From the NCBI RefSeq assembly GCF_030463535.1, contig NC_132880.1, positions 38,473,342 to 38,537,341 of the forward strand: a DNA stretch of 64,000 nt, written 5' to 3'. The stretch is from Salminus brasiliensis (taxonomy: Eukaryota > Chordata > Actinopteri > Characiformes > Bryconidae). Positions 11,838-22,500 of the stretch are shown here, piece after piece; the first letter of the stretch is position 1; each line of letters starts with the position of its first letter. The translations under genes were made by a program, and so were the position numbers. The notes below the pieces were generated by a model. It ran no database searches. It was not told the DNA's origin and saw nothing but the letters and a program-made list of their open reading frames with translations.

Positions 11838-12700
11838 CCTAACTGCCAAAACAGAACCCTAACTGCCATAACAGAACCCTAACTGCCAAACCAGAACCCT
11901 AACTAACCGCCAAACCAGAACCCTAACTAACCGCCAAACCAGAACCCTAACTAACTGCCAAACCAGAACCCTAACTAACCGCCAAACCAGAACCCTAACT
12001 AACCGCCAAACCAGAACCCTAACTAACTGCCAAACCAGAACCCTAACTAACCGCCAAACCAGAACCCTAACTAACTGCCAAACCAGAACCCTAACTAACT
12101 GCCAAAATAGTACCCTAACTGCCAAAACAGTACCCTAACTTTGACTGCCAAAACAGACCCATAACTAACTGCCAAAACAGAACCCTAACAGCCAAAACAG
12201 AACCCTAACTAACTGCCAAAACAGAACCCTAACTGCCAAAACAGAACCCTAACTAACTGCCAAAACAGAACCCTAACTAACTGCCACAACATACCCCTAA
12301 CTAGCAAAACAGACCCCTAACAGCCAAAACAGACCCCTAACTGCCACAACATACCCCTAACTAACTGCCACAACATACCCCTAACTAACTGCCAAAACAG
12401 ACCCCTAACTGCCACAACATACCCCTAACTAACTGCCACAACATACCCCTAACTAACTGCCAAAACAGAACCCTAACTAACTGCCAAAACAGACCCCTAA
12501 CTGCCACAACAGACCCCTAATTCTAACAGAACCATAGCTCTAACTACCAGCCCTACCTGCCAAAACAGTTACCACCATAACTATCAAACAGAACCCCAAC
12601 TACCAAAGCTGAACACTAGCCCTTACTCCCCAACCAAAACCCCAACATCCAAACCAGAACCCCAACCCTAACCCCAACCCTAACTACCAAAGCAGAAACC
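11838..12700. repeat. Minisatellite, 20/24-bp unit with TTAGGG on the - strand
   Basis: About 35 units of CCAAAACAGAACCCTAACTG or a form longer by four bases (extra TAAC). Three zones differ by unit variant: CCAAACCAGAACCC (11838-12110), CCAAAACAGAACCC (12110-12290), CCACAACATACCCC (12290-12520), then decay to about 12700. Every good unit has CCCTAA, that is TTAGGG on the other strand, and GCCAA, the nuclear factor I half-site. The - strand is G/T-rich. The array stops close to ndrg1 promoter 1. Confidence 0.92.
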
Positions 12701-12860
12701 TATAAGAATAATCTATCTCATGTCCATTTGAATTAAGAGCATCTACTAATCTGATCTATGTCATCATATCTCCTTCATGCTGTAAGAAGGAGGTAAGACT
12801 GAAAGAGGCAGTGTTGCCCAATAGCAGTGGGCTCGGCTCACAGTGGGCTGGCCACACACG

Positions 12861-12900
12861 CCTTTATAAAACTGCCTGTCACATCCTGCAACTGCAGCAC
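12861..12900 (+). promoter_or_regulatory. ndrg1 promoter 1: TATA box and HIF-core motif
   Basis: TTATAAAA (TATAAA at 12865-12870) sits about 30 nt before the inferred start of exon 1. On the - strand, 12897-12902 reads ACGTGC, the core recognised by hypoxia-inducible factor. NDRG1 is a known hypoxia-induced gene, so the motif is plausible, but one short site is weak evidence. The long TTAGGG-like minisatellite ends only about 170-330 bp upstream. Confidence 0.6.
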
Positions 12901-13041
12901 GTAGTAAATAACAGAAGCCTTGTCTTTCGCTCGGCGAGCACATCTGCATCAGCGGTTTCGACTTTTTCAACTTTTCTCAACTTCTGTGTTTCAAAGATTT
13001 GCATGCATTTCACTTTCCTAGTGGACAATCAAGCCTAACCG
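12895..13041 (+). other. ndrg1: ndrg1 exon 1 (5' UTR, long isoform)
   Basis: This is non-coding leader ending at a GTGAGT donor (13042). It holds one upstream ATG whose 11-codon frame stops just before the donor (see the uORF). The start is inferred from the TATA box and could be off by some tens of bases. Exon 2 begins at 16449 after a long pyrimidine tract. Confidence 0.65.
13003..13038 (+). CDS. uORF in the ndrg1 leader (11 codons)
   Basis: The only ATG in exon 1 starts MHFTFLVDNQA and stops with TAA three bases before the exon end. It would be translated ahead of the main ATG in the long-isoform mRNA only. Such uORFs often damp translation of the main frame and can give stress-dependent output. 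No peptide function is implied. Confidence 0.4.
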   Translation: MHFTFLVDNQA

Positions 13042-13309
13042 GTGAGTAATGAAATGCTTACATGCTTTGGCTTATATATAGTTTTAGAATTGTGTTCATT
13101 TTTCCTCTTTATTCTTGAACAAAGTGAGGCTTTTCTATAGGCTGTGTAACTGTTGGCTCTATTTGTTTGTAATAGTATTGTTAAAATCACCACATTTGTG
13201 AAGATTATTATAGTTAGTTTGACATCGTAACCTATAAGTCCAGCTTTATTGCTATTTATTATTCATATTTCCTGTTGATAATAAAATCTGTAAATCAATA
13301 ACGATAAAC

Positions 13310-13830
13310 AAACAGCACGAGCGCGCGGGGTCGCCTACATATTTTCTTCCACACCCGTTTTCAGACAAGCTCCACCTGTCCTGTGCTTGGATTGGCCAAC
13401 AGTGCTGTCATTTAAGAACAGTCCGTCGATATACATTGGTGACAATTGGAGGTTACAAAATTCAATCGTTGGGGATTTTTTTTCATGTAAACACACACAC
13501 ACACACACACACACGCCAAAACAGCACCACTTAGCGGACTGTCGGACCCTCAGTCAAACGCTAGCCAGTCGTCTCTCAGAAGGCACTACGCTTATAGCCA
13601 ATCGTAGCACAGGAGGCGGGATTTGTCCGAAAACGGGTGGGAAAGGAAATCACGGCGCTGTCGTCTGTTTACACGGTGCAGTGTCTGCGTGCTGTTGCAC
13701 GTGTGCGATGGCTTCATGGCGAACACAGGCTGAAGGCCGCTGTTAAAACACCACACAAGCTGAAGTTACTGAAGTTACGAGCTGAATCCTTAAACTAACG
13801 ATTTTATTCTGAAGTATTTGAGAAGTAATG
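13310..13830 (+). promoter_or_regulatory. CpG-rich block in ndrg1 intron 1, possible extra promoter
   Basis: This stretch is clearly richer in CpG than its surroundings (for example GAGCGCGCGGGG near 13320). It carries CCAAT/ATTGG motifs, a (CA)n run at about 13490-13514 and a palindromic CACGTG E-box at 13698-13703, the MYC/MAX, USF and HIF-type core. A GTAAGT donor follows at 13830, so an alternative non-coding first exon could start here. No TATA box is evident. NDRG1 is named for repression by N-myc, which makes an E-box here of interest, but its use is inference. Confidence 0.35.
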
Positions 13831-15769
13831 TAAGTGGTTGGGAGGACAGCTCTGTCCCAGTGGTCGACCGGACGTGCGTACAGCATCAGCGTCATATGTA
13901 AACACAGTTCATAGCTAGCTAGGTCATAACAACTCGCCTCTTTTGTCATCAATTAAATATTTATTTCAGTCGTTTCATAAGGTATGAAATGTGTATTAGT
14001 GTGCTAGAATATCAGTTAAATAGTCTTATAGCTTTTCCTTGTAGTCCATACACATGTTGAAGAGGCCTTTTCAGGGCGGAGCAGCACCCTCCAGCTTGTT
14101 AATCACCCATCACACGCACTGTCTAATGCCCAGATCACTTCACCCTCAGGCTTAAAAGATTTGAGTGTTTACAATGCATTGGTAAAAGAGTCTCAAAGGA
14201 GTAGAAAGAACCCACAACATAGGTCTATGTCGCCTTAATAATATATAACTTCATTTTGGTATCCCTTTCAGTTGTAAAATGTAGGTCTGCCTGAGATTAT
14301 CTGATATTTCCAGCCTCTGGATTTGACAGATTAAACGAGTTTCCAAAGATTAGGGGAGCAATCATTGTTTCTGCAGATGCTGGCCTTTCTGGACTTAGCC
14401 AGTGCACTGAGGATGTCCTTAATTTTGTTTCTAAATCAGTCTGCACATATGGACACAGGCCAGTAAGTTTGGTACAGCCGAAGCAGAGCTGATGATTTTG
14501 CCTGAAATCACTATTTTGCAATACACTACTCCCAAGATATGCTTCCAGCCACGCCAGGCAGGTGGGGAAAGTAGATTACAGTAAAAAATGATGTTAAAAA
14601 TATCTATTTATTAGACTTGACCTTTCAGCTGAATTGAATGGATGTGTTATAAGCGTGTTCATCAGTGGTTTAGCTTGGCCATCAACGTTGGGCAGAACGT
14701 TTCCCGCATTTTAAGAGCGTATTTGGGCAGAGACGGCTGTAAAAGCAGCGTTGGCTCATTTCTTCTTGCGTTTACAGGGAAGGAGAGAAGTGTAATGAAA
14801 AAGGGAACAGATACCACAGTTTCCTGTGCTTTATGCAGTGTTTTAGGTATTTTCTCTCGCTATCACTCACCAAAGGGTTCAACATCTGGCTTTGGTTTCA
14901 GTATTACTACAGTAGTATGATCACGATAATAAAAATGTAGTAAGTAAGGGTGTGTGATAGATAGATGTGGGTATGAAAAGCAAAGCCTTTGCATAAGTAA
15001 CCTCTTTGGCTCACCCCTTGGCAGTACACCTTGACTATTCTGGGTGTGTTTTTTAAAACAGTTAGGGTTAATGTCCTCTTGCATGTCCCGTTCTCACGGA
15101 GTACAGCATTTAGATCTCAGTGAGGCTTCACTGATGGGCCCTTTTTTTTACTGCCAGGTAAACGATTAACCAGGTGAGGCTACAAGGGCACACAGCTTGG
15201 AAACAAGTGAGTGACCTAGATGCCATATATTGCCAACTCAGCGCAGTTTACAGCTTGCAGCTGCCAGGTGTATTTTTGAGAACACAGTGCTTGTGTAGGC
15301 CGTTAAACCAGGGTGCTAGTACAGGTACAAGAAAAGATTTGGCCCGTGTTATTTTGTTTGTCCACCTTTTGTATTTAATTACAGTGCCCCTCTACCATGG
15401 TACCAATGAGGGAGCTAACACTTGAAACTTCGTAAAGGATGACATGCATCACTGTCCAAAATCTATAAGTTGGGCAGTGAAAGTAGAAAGGATTTTTAAA
15501 GTAAGTTAATGAACAGCCAATTTTGGCCAATTTCTGTTGGTCAGTCCATCATGAAATGTTTACACGGTGTAAAAGACAGAAGCTTTCAAGTGATTTGGAC
15601 AAGAACAGGCAGTATTCACATATTCTATGCCACAGAAACACTCCTAGAAAACAAGCTTGGCCTGGATGCTCTTATAAATTGGTAACTCAACCCCTGCTAT
15701 TCAGGTCTCAATGCAAAAAAAAGCTCATGATGGATAAAGCACAAAAGCTTTCATGCTTGCCTCACAGCC

Positions 15770-16080
15770 AAGATGCAAAAAACAGTTGTGGCGCAGACCA
15801 CAGGGATTCATGGAAGCGGCCGGGTCAGAGGCTTCCTGTGTGCTGCGTCCAGGCCCACCATAGAGGAAGAGCCTGACTCGTGACCTCGAGAAACCTCTGG
15901 CCGAACAAAGAGCCTGTTGATGCTCTCGCTCCATTTACATGCACAGCGACATTCCAGCTGCCATCCTTAGGACTCCATAATCTGAAGCATTACCGCCGTG
16001 TAATTTCGTTATTTCCCCCACGTCCCAAATTAATCTGTTTTGAAGAACCAAGAGGGGAACAGGACACGTAGGGAGGTCAC
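15770..16080. promoter_or_regulatory. Candidate conserved enhancer in the intron before ndrg1 exon 2
   Basis: A non-repetitive, higher-complexity block with dense motif-like words: GAACAAAG (SOX type), ACATTCCAG (TEAD type), TTTACATG. It reads like conserved non-coding DNA, but conservation cannot be tested here. Confidence 0.2.
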
Positions 16081-16448
16081 TGAAAATACATTCAGGGTCA
16101 AGCAAAGTTCAACTGAGTGTTATAAATCAAGTTATCATACAGATTTCCTCTGTTCTTTGCTGGTTTTGATTCTTTCCAATGTGCAAACTCGAATCCCTAA
16201 ACCACTAATATAAATCAGAGGGAAATGAGTAATAGATGTGCTTCCTGATCACAGTCAAGATCTGGAAGGAGATGTAAACAGTTAGAGGAGTGAGGATCCT
16301 CCCTCTGACTGGTAATTTGATACTTCCTTTTATTGCGTTTGGAGGTGATTTAGACATGTTGCAACAATACTGCTGTGCACAAACGTGAAGCCGTTTCCGT
16401 TGTGTATGAATTCATAATTTCCTTTTCCTTCTTCTTGTTGTCCACCAG

Positions 16449-16509
16449 ACTGAAAATGGAGGAGATCCAGATTGAGTCAAAACCTCTGCTTGTAGAGAAG
16501 GACCTCCAG
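16449..16509 (+). CDS. ndrg1: ndrg1 exon 2: start of the long isoform (residues 1-18)
   Basis: The exon follows a strong pyrimidine tract ending CCACCAG. The ATG is at 16456 and the 18 codons begin [12 protein letters not shown], resembling the acidic KPL-containing N-terminus of other NDRG proteins. The GT donor is at 16510, phase 0. Confidence 0.88.
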
Positions 16510-19500
16510 GTCTGTCATTAATTACGATCTTACATATTATAATATTATGGCCATACTCTACACCAGCATGCATGACCTGTATTATTGTTTTTGGTCTTCC
16601 AGGGACTGAGAGAGGCTGTGCAGCAGCTGGAAATAAAGGTCAGTGCATGTAAATGTTTATGTTTTGCTTTAGTCACAGTGGTGTTCTGTGCACTTGCTTC
16701 ACTATGTTTTCAGGTTCTGTTCAAAATCCTAAAAGAACATGAATTTCCCTCAGTCTGACTCTCGCCATCTAGTGGTAAAAATCATTAGATGTATTTGAGG
16801 ATATACTGTACAGCTGTTTATGATGACACAATACGTCTGAATGTTTGTGGACACCCCTTCCAATGAATGCACTCAGCTACTTTAAGTTGCACCTGTTGCT
16901 GACACAGATGTGCAAATGCACACAGAATACAACTTTCTGGAGCATGGAATTATGCGTTGGCTAAAGGAGTATGGCGCTCCATCCATTACTTTTGGATGTT
17001 GGGAATTAGGTGGGGTGGTGATCATCCAACATCCTGACCTCACTATTGCTCTTGTGGCTGAAGGCAATCAAATCCTCACCCCAGTGCTCCCTGGACAGTA
17101 GAGACAGTTACTACAACAAAAAGCAGAATAAACTCTGTTTTTAATACCTTTGATTTCGGGGGGAAATAATTAATGTGTAGGTGTCCCAATACTTTTTTCC
17201 ATACAGTGTATGCCACATTAAACGGAGCAACACGTTTTTATAGAGAGTCCAGTTTTAAAAGTTATGTTGGGGGTCTTTTCATAAGCACCCAATAAGGGAT
17301 TAGCTTTCTTGTGGGAAGTGTGGAACAGGTTATGAGTATGGTCAAGATATCAGATTTTATTGTACTATATTGTTTAAGGTCCACCTTCCAAATTCTGGAC
17401 CCAGGACAAGACCATACTGTGAGATCCCTCAGACTTCTGACAGTAAAGCACTGGCATTTAACATTGTCACTCCAAGCCAGCTGAGCTTCATTATCTTTCA
17501 GTCAGTCTGACCACTGATTACAGGATAGTAGCTTGTGTTCAAAGTGTTATAATCCACAAACAAACCATCAGCCTAATCAAATACATGTAAACTATTAAAA
17601 ATTGGACCACAAATGATTATTTTAGAGTTATTACCATAGAATAACCGATTTTTATTCCCGGAAGCACCATGTTTGATAAAGAGATTTAATAAATAAGAAT
17701 AATAAATGAGCCTTTTGCCTTTTAAAAGTGGATTAATATAAGGATTGATGTTTTCTTCAGAGGTTACACATCTCATTTATCAAACATCTTCTCCAAAGAA
17801 CCTTCTACTGAAAGGGTTGTCCAAAAGAACCTGTGGTGGTTCTTATATAACATCATGCAGAGAACACTTTCTGTTAGGGTGTAGGTCATAGGCTGTTTAA
17901 GCAGAAGAACATCTCTGCACAGGGTCTTCCAGAACACACATGCTTTTGTTGTGTTCTTAGCACTGATTCTCCCTCCTTTGGCATGCTTCTTCTTTTGTAA
18001 CATCTTAGCAGTGCAGTACCTTCAACTCCACATGCAAGCACCCTCCAGAGGGGCCAGGGGTGGGTGATGTGAGGCAATGCAGCAGCTTGCCCTCTCGTGA
18101 TGACCCCTACGCAGATTAAAGTCGTCATGTTTCCAGGCCATGTGTTTAATATGTGCCTGTATTGACGTGGGCAGAAGAGAGATGCAACAGCCATCTGCCC
18201 AGAACTGGTTTAGGGCTGCTGACGCTCCGCACGTAAGGCTGCTCGTCTTCTTTAAAGAGATTAGCACCGATGGGCAGACGGCATGTGTTTGCCTTCACTC
18301 AGCAGCCAAGGAGGAGCATAAGATGTTTATCTCCGGGCCTGTGTTAAATAGGTTATTTGATTTTGTGCCTCTGTTTAAAGGAACTGAGCTGGTTTCTGCT
18401 CTGTCAGCTTTTTGATCTTTAGCCAGAGCCCCTCCTTTAAGAGACCCTGTCTTTTATATTATTCTGCTTGAGGGTCTTCTTTTTGTTGCCTAGAAGTGGA
18501 TCTGCACCAAATGTGTTGAGTAAGATGGAAAAAGCTAGACTGTTTAGGTATGATGTGGGCTGCTCTCATCCTGGACTGGGTTGGGGAGCCTTTTCTGACC
18601 TGATTCTAAAGACATTCATGACTAGGGGAAACATCTGTATGATTGGCCATCATTTACCCATTTCAAAGAAAATTATATTTAAGTATGAAAACAAATCCAT
18701 AAAGTTGCTTAAAAGCAAAACCTCAGTAATAAGCTGGGCTCTCTCCAGACACAACCAATTGTCTTCAAATGACTGATGCTTATTGACCTGATGATCTGGT
18801 TGTCCTACTGTATTCAGCTTCATCATGTGATGGCCTGACTGAACTTTAAATTGACCTTTAAGTTTCCGTTACCCGAATGCTCCAATTGCCTGACATTGGC
18901 TGATCCAATTTACAGATCTCTTCAACCAGAATTAGCTTGTTTTGGTCGTAGCGCAAAGCATGCTGGGAGCTAAGGGCTTATGAGGAAGAGTGGCAGCAGG
19001 GGTATAAAACCTTGTGCACAGACGAAAAGCAGCTAAGCACAGGCAAGAGCTTACCCACAATCGGATCTTACTTACCTACTTACTGAACTTCAAAGGCACT
19101 CAGTGTTACTAGCACTAAACACAGCCTGCAGCCATGGTTCTGGAGGACTCGGAGTCGGAGCCAGTCTTTGAAATTGAAGTTTCTGTGAGTTCTAACATGG
19201 TGAATTTTTAAATGGACTGTTACAGAAAGAATTTTGTACGTAATTTTGTACGTAAATTTGGTAATGAGACATTGAGGCTCTGCCATGTATGCTCTGCCAG
19301 TCTGCAGTATGTGGATGTGTTTTAGAAGATAAGCTTTTCATTGGCCGTGTCTCTGAGTCTGTTCTGCTAGAGATGGTTTAATGGCATCATACCAGTCTAG
19401 TCCTGAAGAAATGCATGTGGAGATCTAAGAGTTAAAGCTGCAGGAGCAATTGGGCATGTAGTGTTTCTTTTAAAACATTATTCATTTTTTAAATGTAATT

Positions 19501-22500
19501 TTTACATAATTGGAAATGGGCAGTTGTTTTTAATGTTGTGTGAAAAGTTCCTGATGATCAAAAAAATAGAAATAGTAAACATTTTTCATTTTTAGATTTA
19601 TGTTAAAAGATAATATTTTTTCTGTCTCCTAAAAAATTCAGGAAATCAGTAGGAGATACGTCTTGTTTGGCTAACAGTTACAACACAGTGTTGCCCCATG
19701 TACAAATACATAAATTCAACAAGTTGCACCACATGTCCTTCACTGTTTTGAAGCACTATAAATCTGTTATTTCAATTATCTTACATGTATGTTTAACTAT
19801 TGCTCAAATTAACTGTTATCGGCATCTCTATTGCAAGGCATCAGCCTTAGGAAAATTAGTGGAAAAATTCTAAATAGTGTGTTCTTGTCACTATAGGAGC
19901 ATGATGTGGAGACCCCATATGGCAGGGTCCATTGCACCATGAAGGGAGTTCCCAAGGGAGACCGTCCTGTCATTCTTACTCTTCATGACATTGGACTGAA
20001 CCGTAAGTGTCAGCTTGACATATTTCCCAACATATAAACTCCAGTAACATCCTCATAAGCTCATTATAATTGTATATTTATTTTCCTCATTAAGACAAGA
20101 CATGCTTCGACACCTTGTTTAACCATGAGGACATGCAGGAGATTATGCAGCACTTTGCTGTGTGTCATGTGGATGCCCCAGGACAGCAGGAAGGTGCTAA
20201 CACCTTCTCCACTGGGTAAGCTTTTAGTTCAACTAGGTCATCCAGTCTATAGCCTTTGACCTCTTACCCATACGTGCACAAACCTAAGTTGGCACACCGA
20301 AGAGGTAACCGAACTGTGCTTAGCTGAATAGCCTCTATCAATTATTGGCTTTGGCTTAACCCTGAAAGCTGACCTGAATTGCTTTAGATCAATGCCAAGG
20401 GAAAGGGGGAAAACAATTCTTTAGAAAGTGAATGGATGTTAAATGAGATGTTCTCATTGTCTTCATTACAGTTTACATGCACTGTTACTAGCATTACTTT
20501 GATCTGTTCTAGGTATGAGTACCCGTCCATGGATCAGCTCTCTGAGACTCTTCCTGTGGTCCTGAAACATTTTGGGTATGGGTGCTCTGCATTCACGTTT
20601 CTTGCCTTCTTTAAAGAACTTATGTATTGTAATGTAAAGCAGTATAAATATGAATTGGATGCATTAATAAAAATATAAATATAAAAAACAATCCCCTTGT
20701 ATATAAGTGACTTGTTTTTTGTGATCTTACAGTCTTAAGAGTGTGATTGGAATGGCGGTTGGAGCAGGTGCCTACATCCTTGCAAAGTTTGCTGTGAGTT
20801 GCCATTTACTCTTTTAATAAGTTACCTTTTAAACATTTTAATCAAACCGGGATTAAAAATGCACTCCCTTTCTTTTGTGGAGTTTGGCAGCATGTTCCTG
20901 CTTATTGTTTTTGAGTTGTTTAGCTGCTGAGGAATGTTCAACTGGTTGAGCACCATGGTTTCTCACTGTGGGAAGTCTTTATCTGTTTCCCTCTTGCTTT
21001 TGCCCCATAGTTTAATCTTCTCATAATTTACTCCTGCTTCGTTACATTGACTAAGTTTTCATGCTTTGGAGTAAGTTTAAGAATAACTATGTTAAGTTAG
21101 GATGGAGTAAAGATTCTCCTCTATATCTATCTATGTTATAGCTGGACTACCCTGCTATGGTGGAAGGTGTTGTTTTGATCAACATCAACCCATGTGCTGA
21201 GGGGTGGATGGACTGGGCGGCTCATAAGGTACCGGAATCTGAAACTCTCTGAGTTCTGTACAAGCATTTGATATAATTCCCTTGCGAAGTATTCATGATC
21301 TGGAGGTGTTGTGAACTAATGTTTTTTTCTATATGTATTACAGATCAGTGGGTGGACTCATGCCATGCCAGACATGCTCATCAGTCATCTATTTGGAAAG
21401 GTGAGTTTGGACTGTGTGTAGGCTTCTGTTTGCTAAATCTCAAACACTGAGGTTTGACGTGATGATGTCCTTTTGTTTTTAGGAGGAGATTCAGCTCAAC
21501 CATGACCTTATTGGCACTTACCGCCACCACATCATCAATGACATGAACCAGTTCAACCTGCAACTCTTTATTAAGGCCTACAACAGGTGAGTGTAGAAAT
21601 GTGCAGTTTCCACAAATTCCTGTACCGATGACTGATGACGAGTTGCCTATAGTGTGTTCACTGACATTTACTGTGCCTCTGCTTTGCAGCCGGAGGGACC
21701 TGGAGATTGAAAGGCCTGTTCCTGGCGGAGCCATCAATGTCAGAACCATCAAGTAGGTTTCAGTGCCTTGTGAGGATTGTTAGAAGCTGTTTGAGTACAC
21801 TGTATATCTGCAAAGAATGTTTGGCTCCTAATGCTTTTCTGCTTTCTCTGTTTTCAGGTGCCCCTCTCTTCTAGTGGTTGGAGACAGTTCTCCTGCAGTG
21901 GACGCTGTGGTAGGTTTAAGTTCATTCTTAATGTCTCCAGAAGTACAAAAAGACATACTGGACTTTTGTCTTCTTCTGAGAAACTCTTTAAAAGGTGTAA
22001 ATCATTTGATGGTGATCTATAATCCTTTCTGTTTTCTCACAGGTGGAATGCAACACCAAGCTAGACCCAACCAAGACCACACTGCTCAAGGTAAGCATGT
22101 GTTCTTTTAGGCAAGGCTGGGTAATTAATAGGTCGCATGGAAAAGGTGGGTGCTGATAAGATTCCAATAGCTCAGCAGCTGGTGACTGATTTACCCAGGG
22201 AGCACTGGTTCCAGTTTCATGTTGGACCCAGGGGCAGAATCATTCTCAGCTGACCTAGTTTCACCAGCCTCACCCCTGTGGCCATGAGGGAAGCAGGTTT
22301 ATGGTGGGCCAAATGCCCCATTTGTTGCTGATAAGTGCTGGGAGTCGGCTAGTTAATGAAACACTTAATGATTGAGTCATTTATGTGGATGGCAGTGTTT
22401 TCCTCAAGTCTGTGAAAGCTTGCAGTCAATAAGCAGTGAGACGTGTGTTATGGCTGAAATTAACCCAGAGCTCTTCTCCCCTCTCCTTCGCCAGATGGCA

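Noticed and set aside
11859..12125. Open frame on the - strand with a repeating LVRVLVWQ protein
   Set aside because: It is the translation of the minisatellite. Unit lengths divisible by three keep one frame open; there is no gene context.
11838..12520. Interstitial telomere (TTAGGG array)
   Set aside because: The hexamers are spaced 20-24 bp apart inside a larger unit and are never tandem, so this is a minisatellite and not a telomeric relic.
21381..21752. 123-codon open frame on the - strand
   Set aside because: Shadow of three well-supported ndrg1 exons on the + strand.
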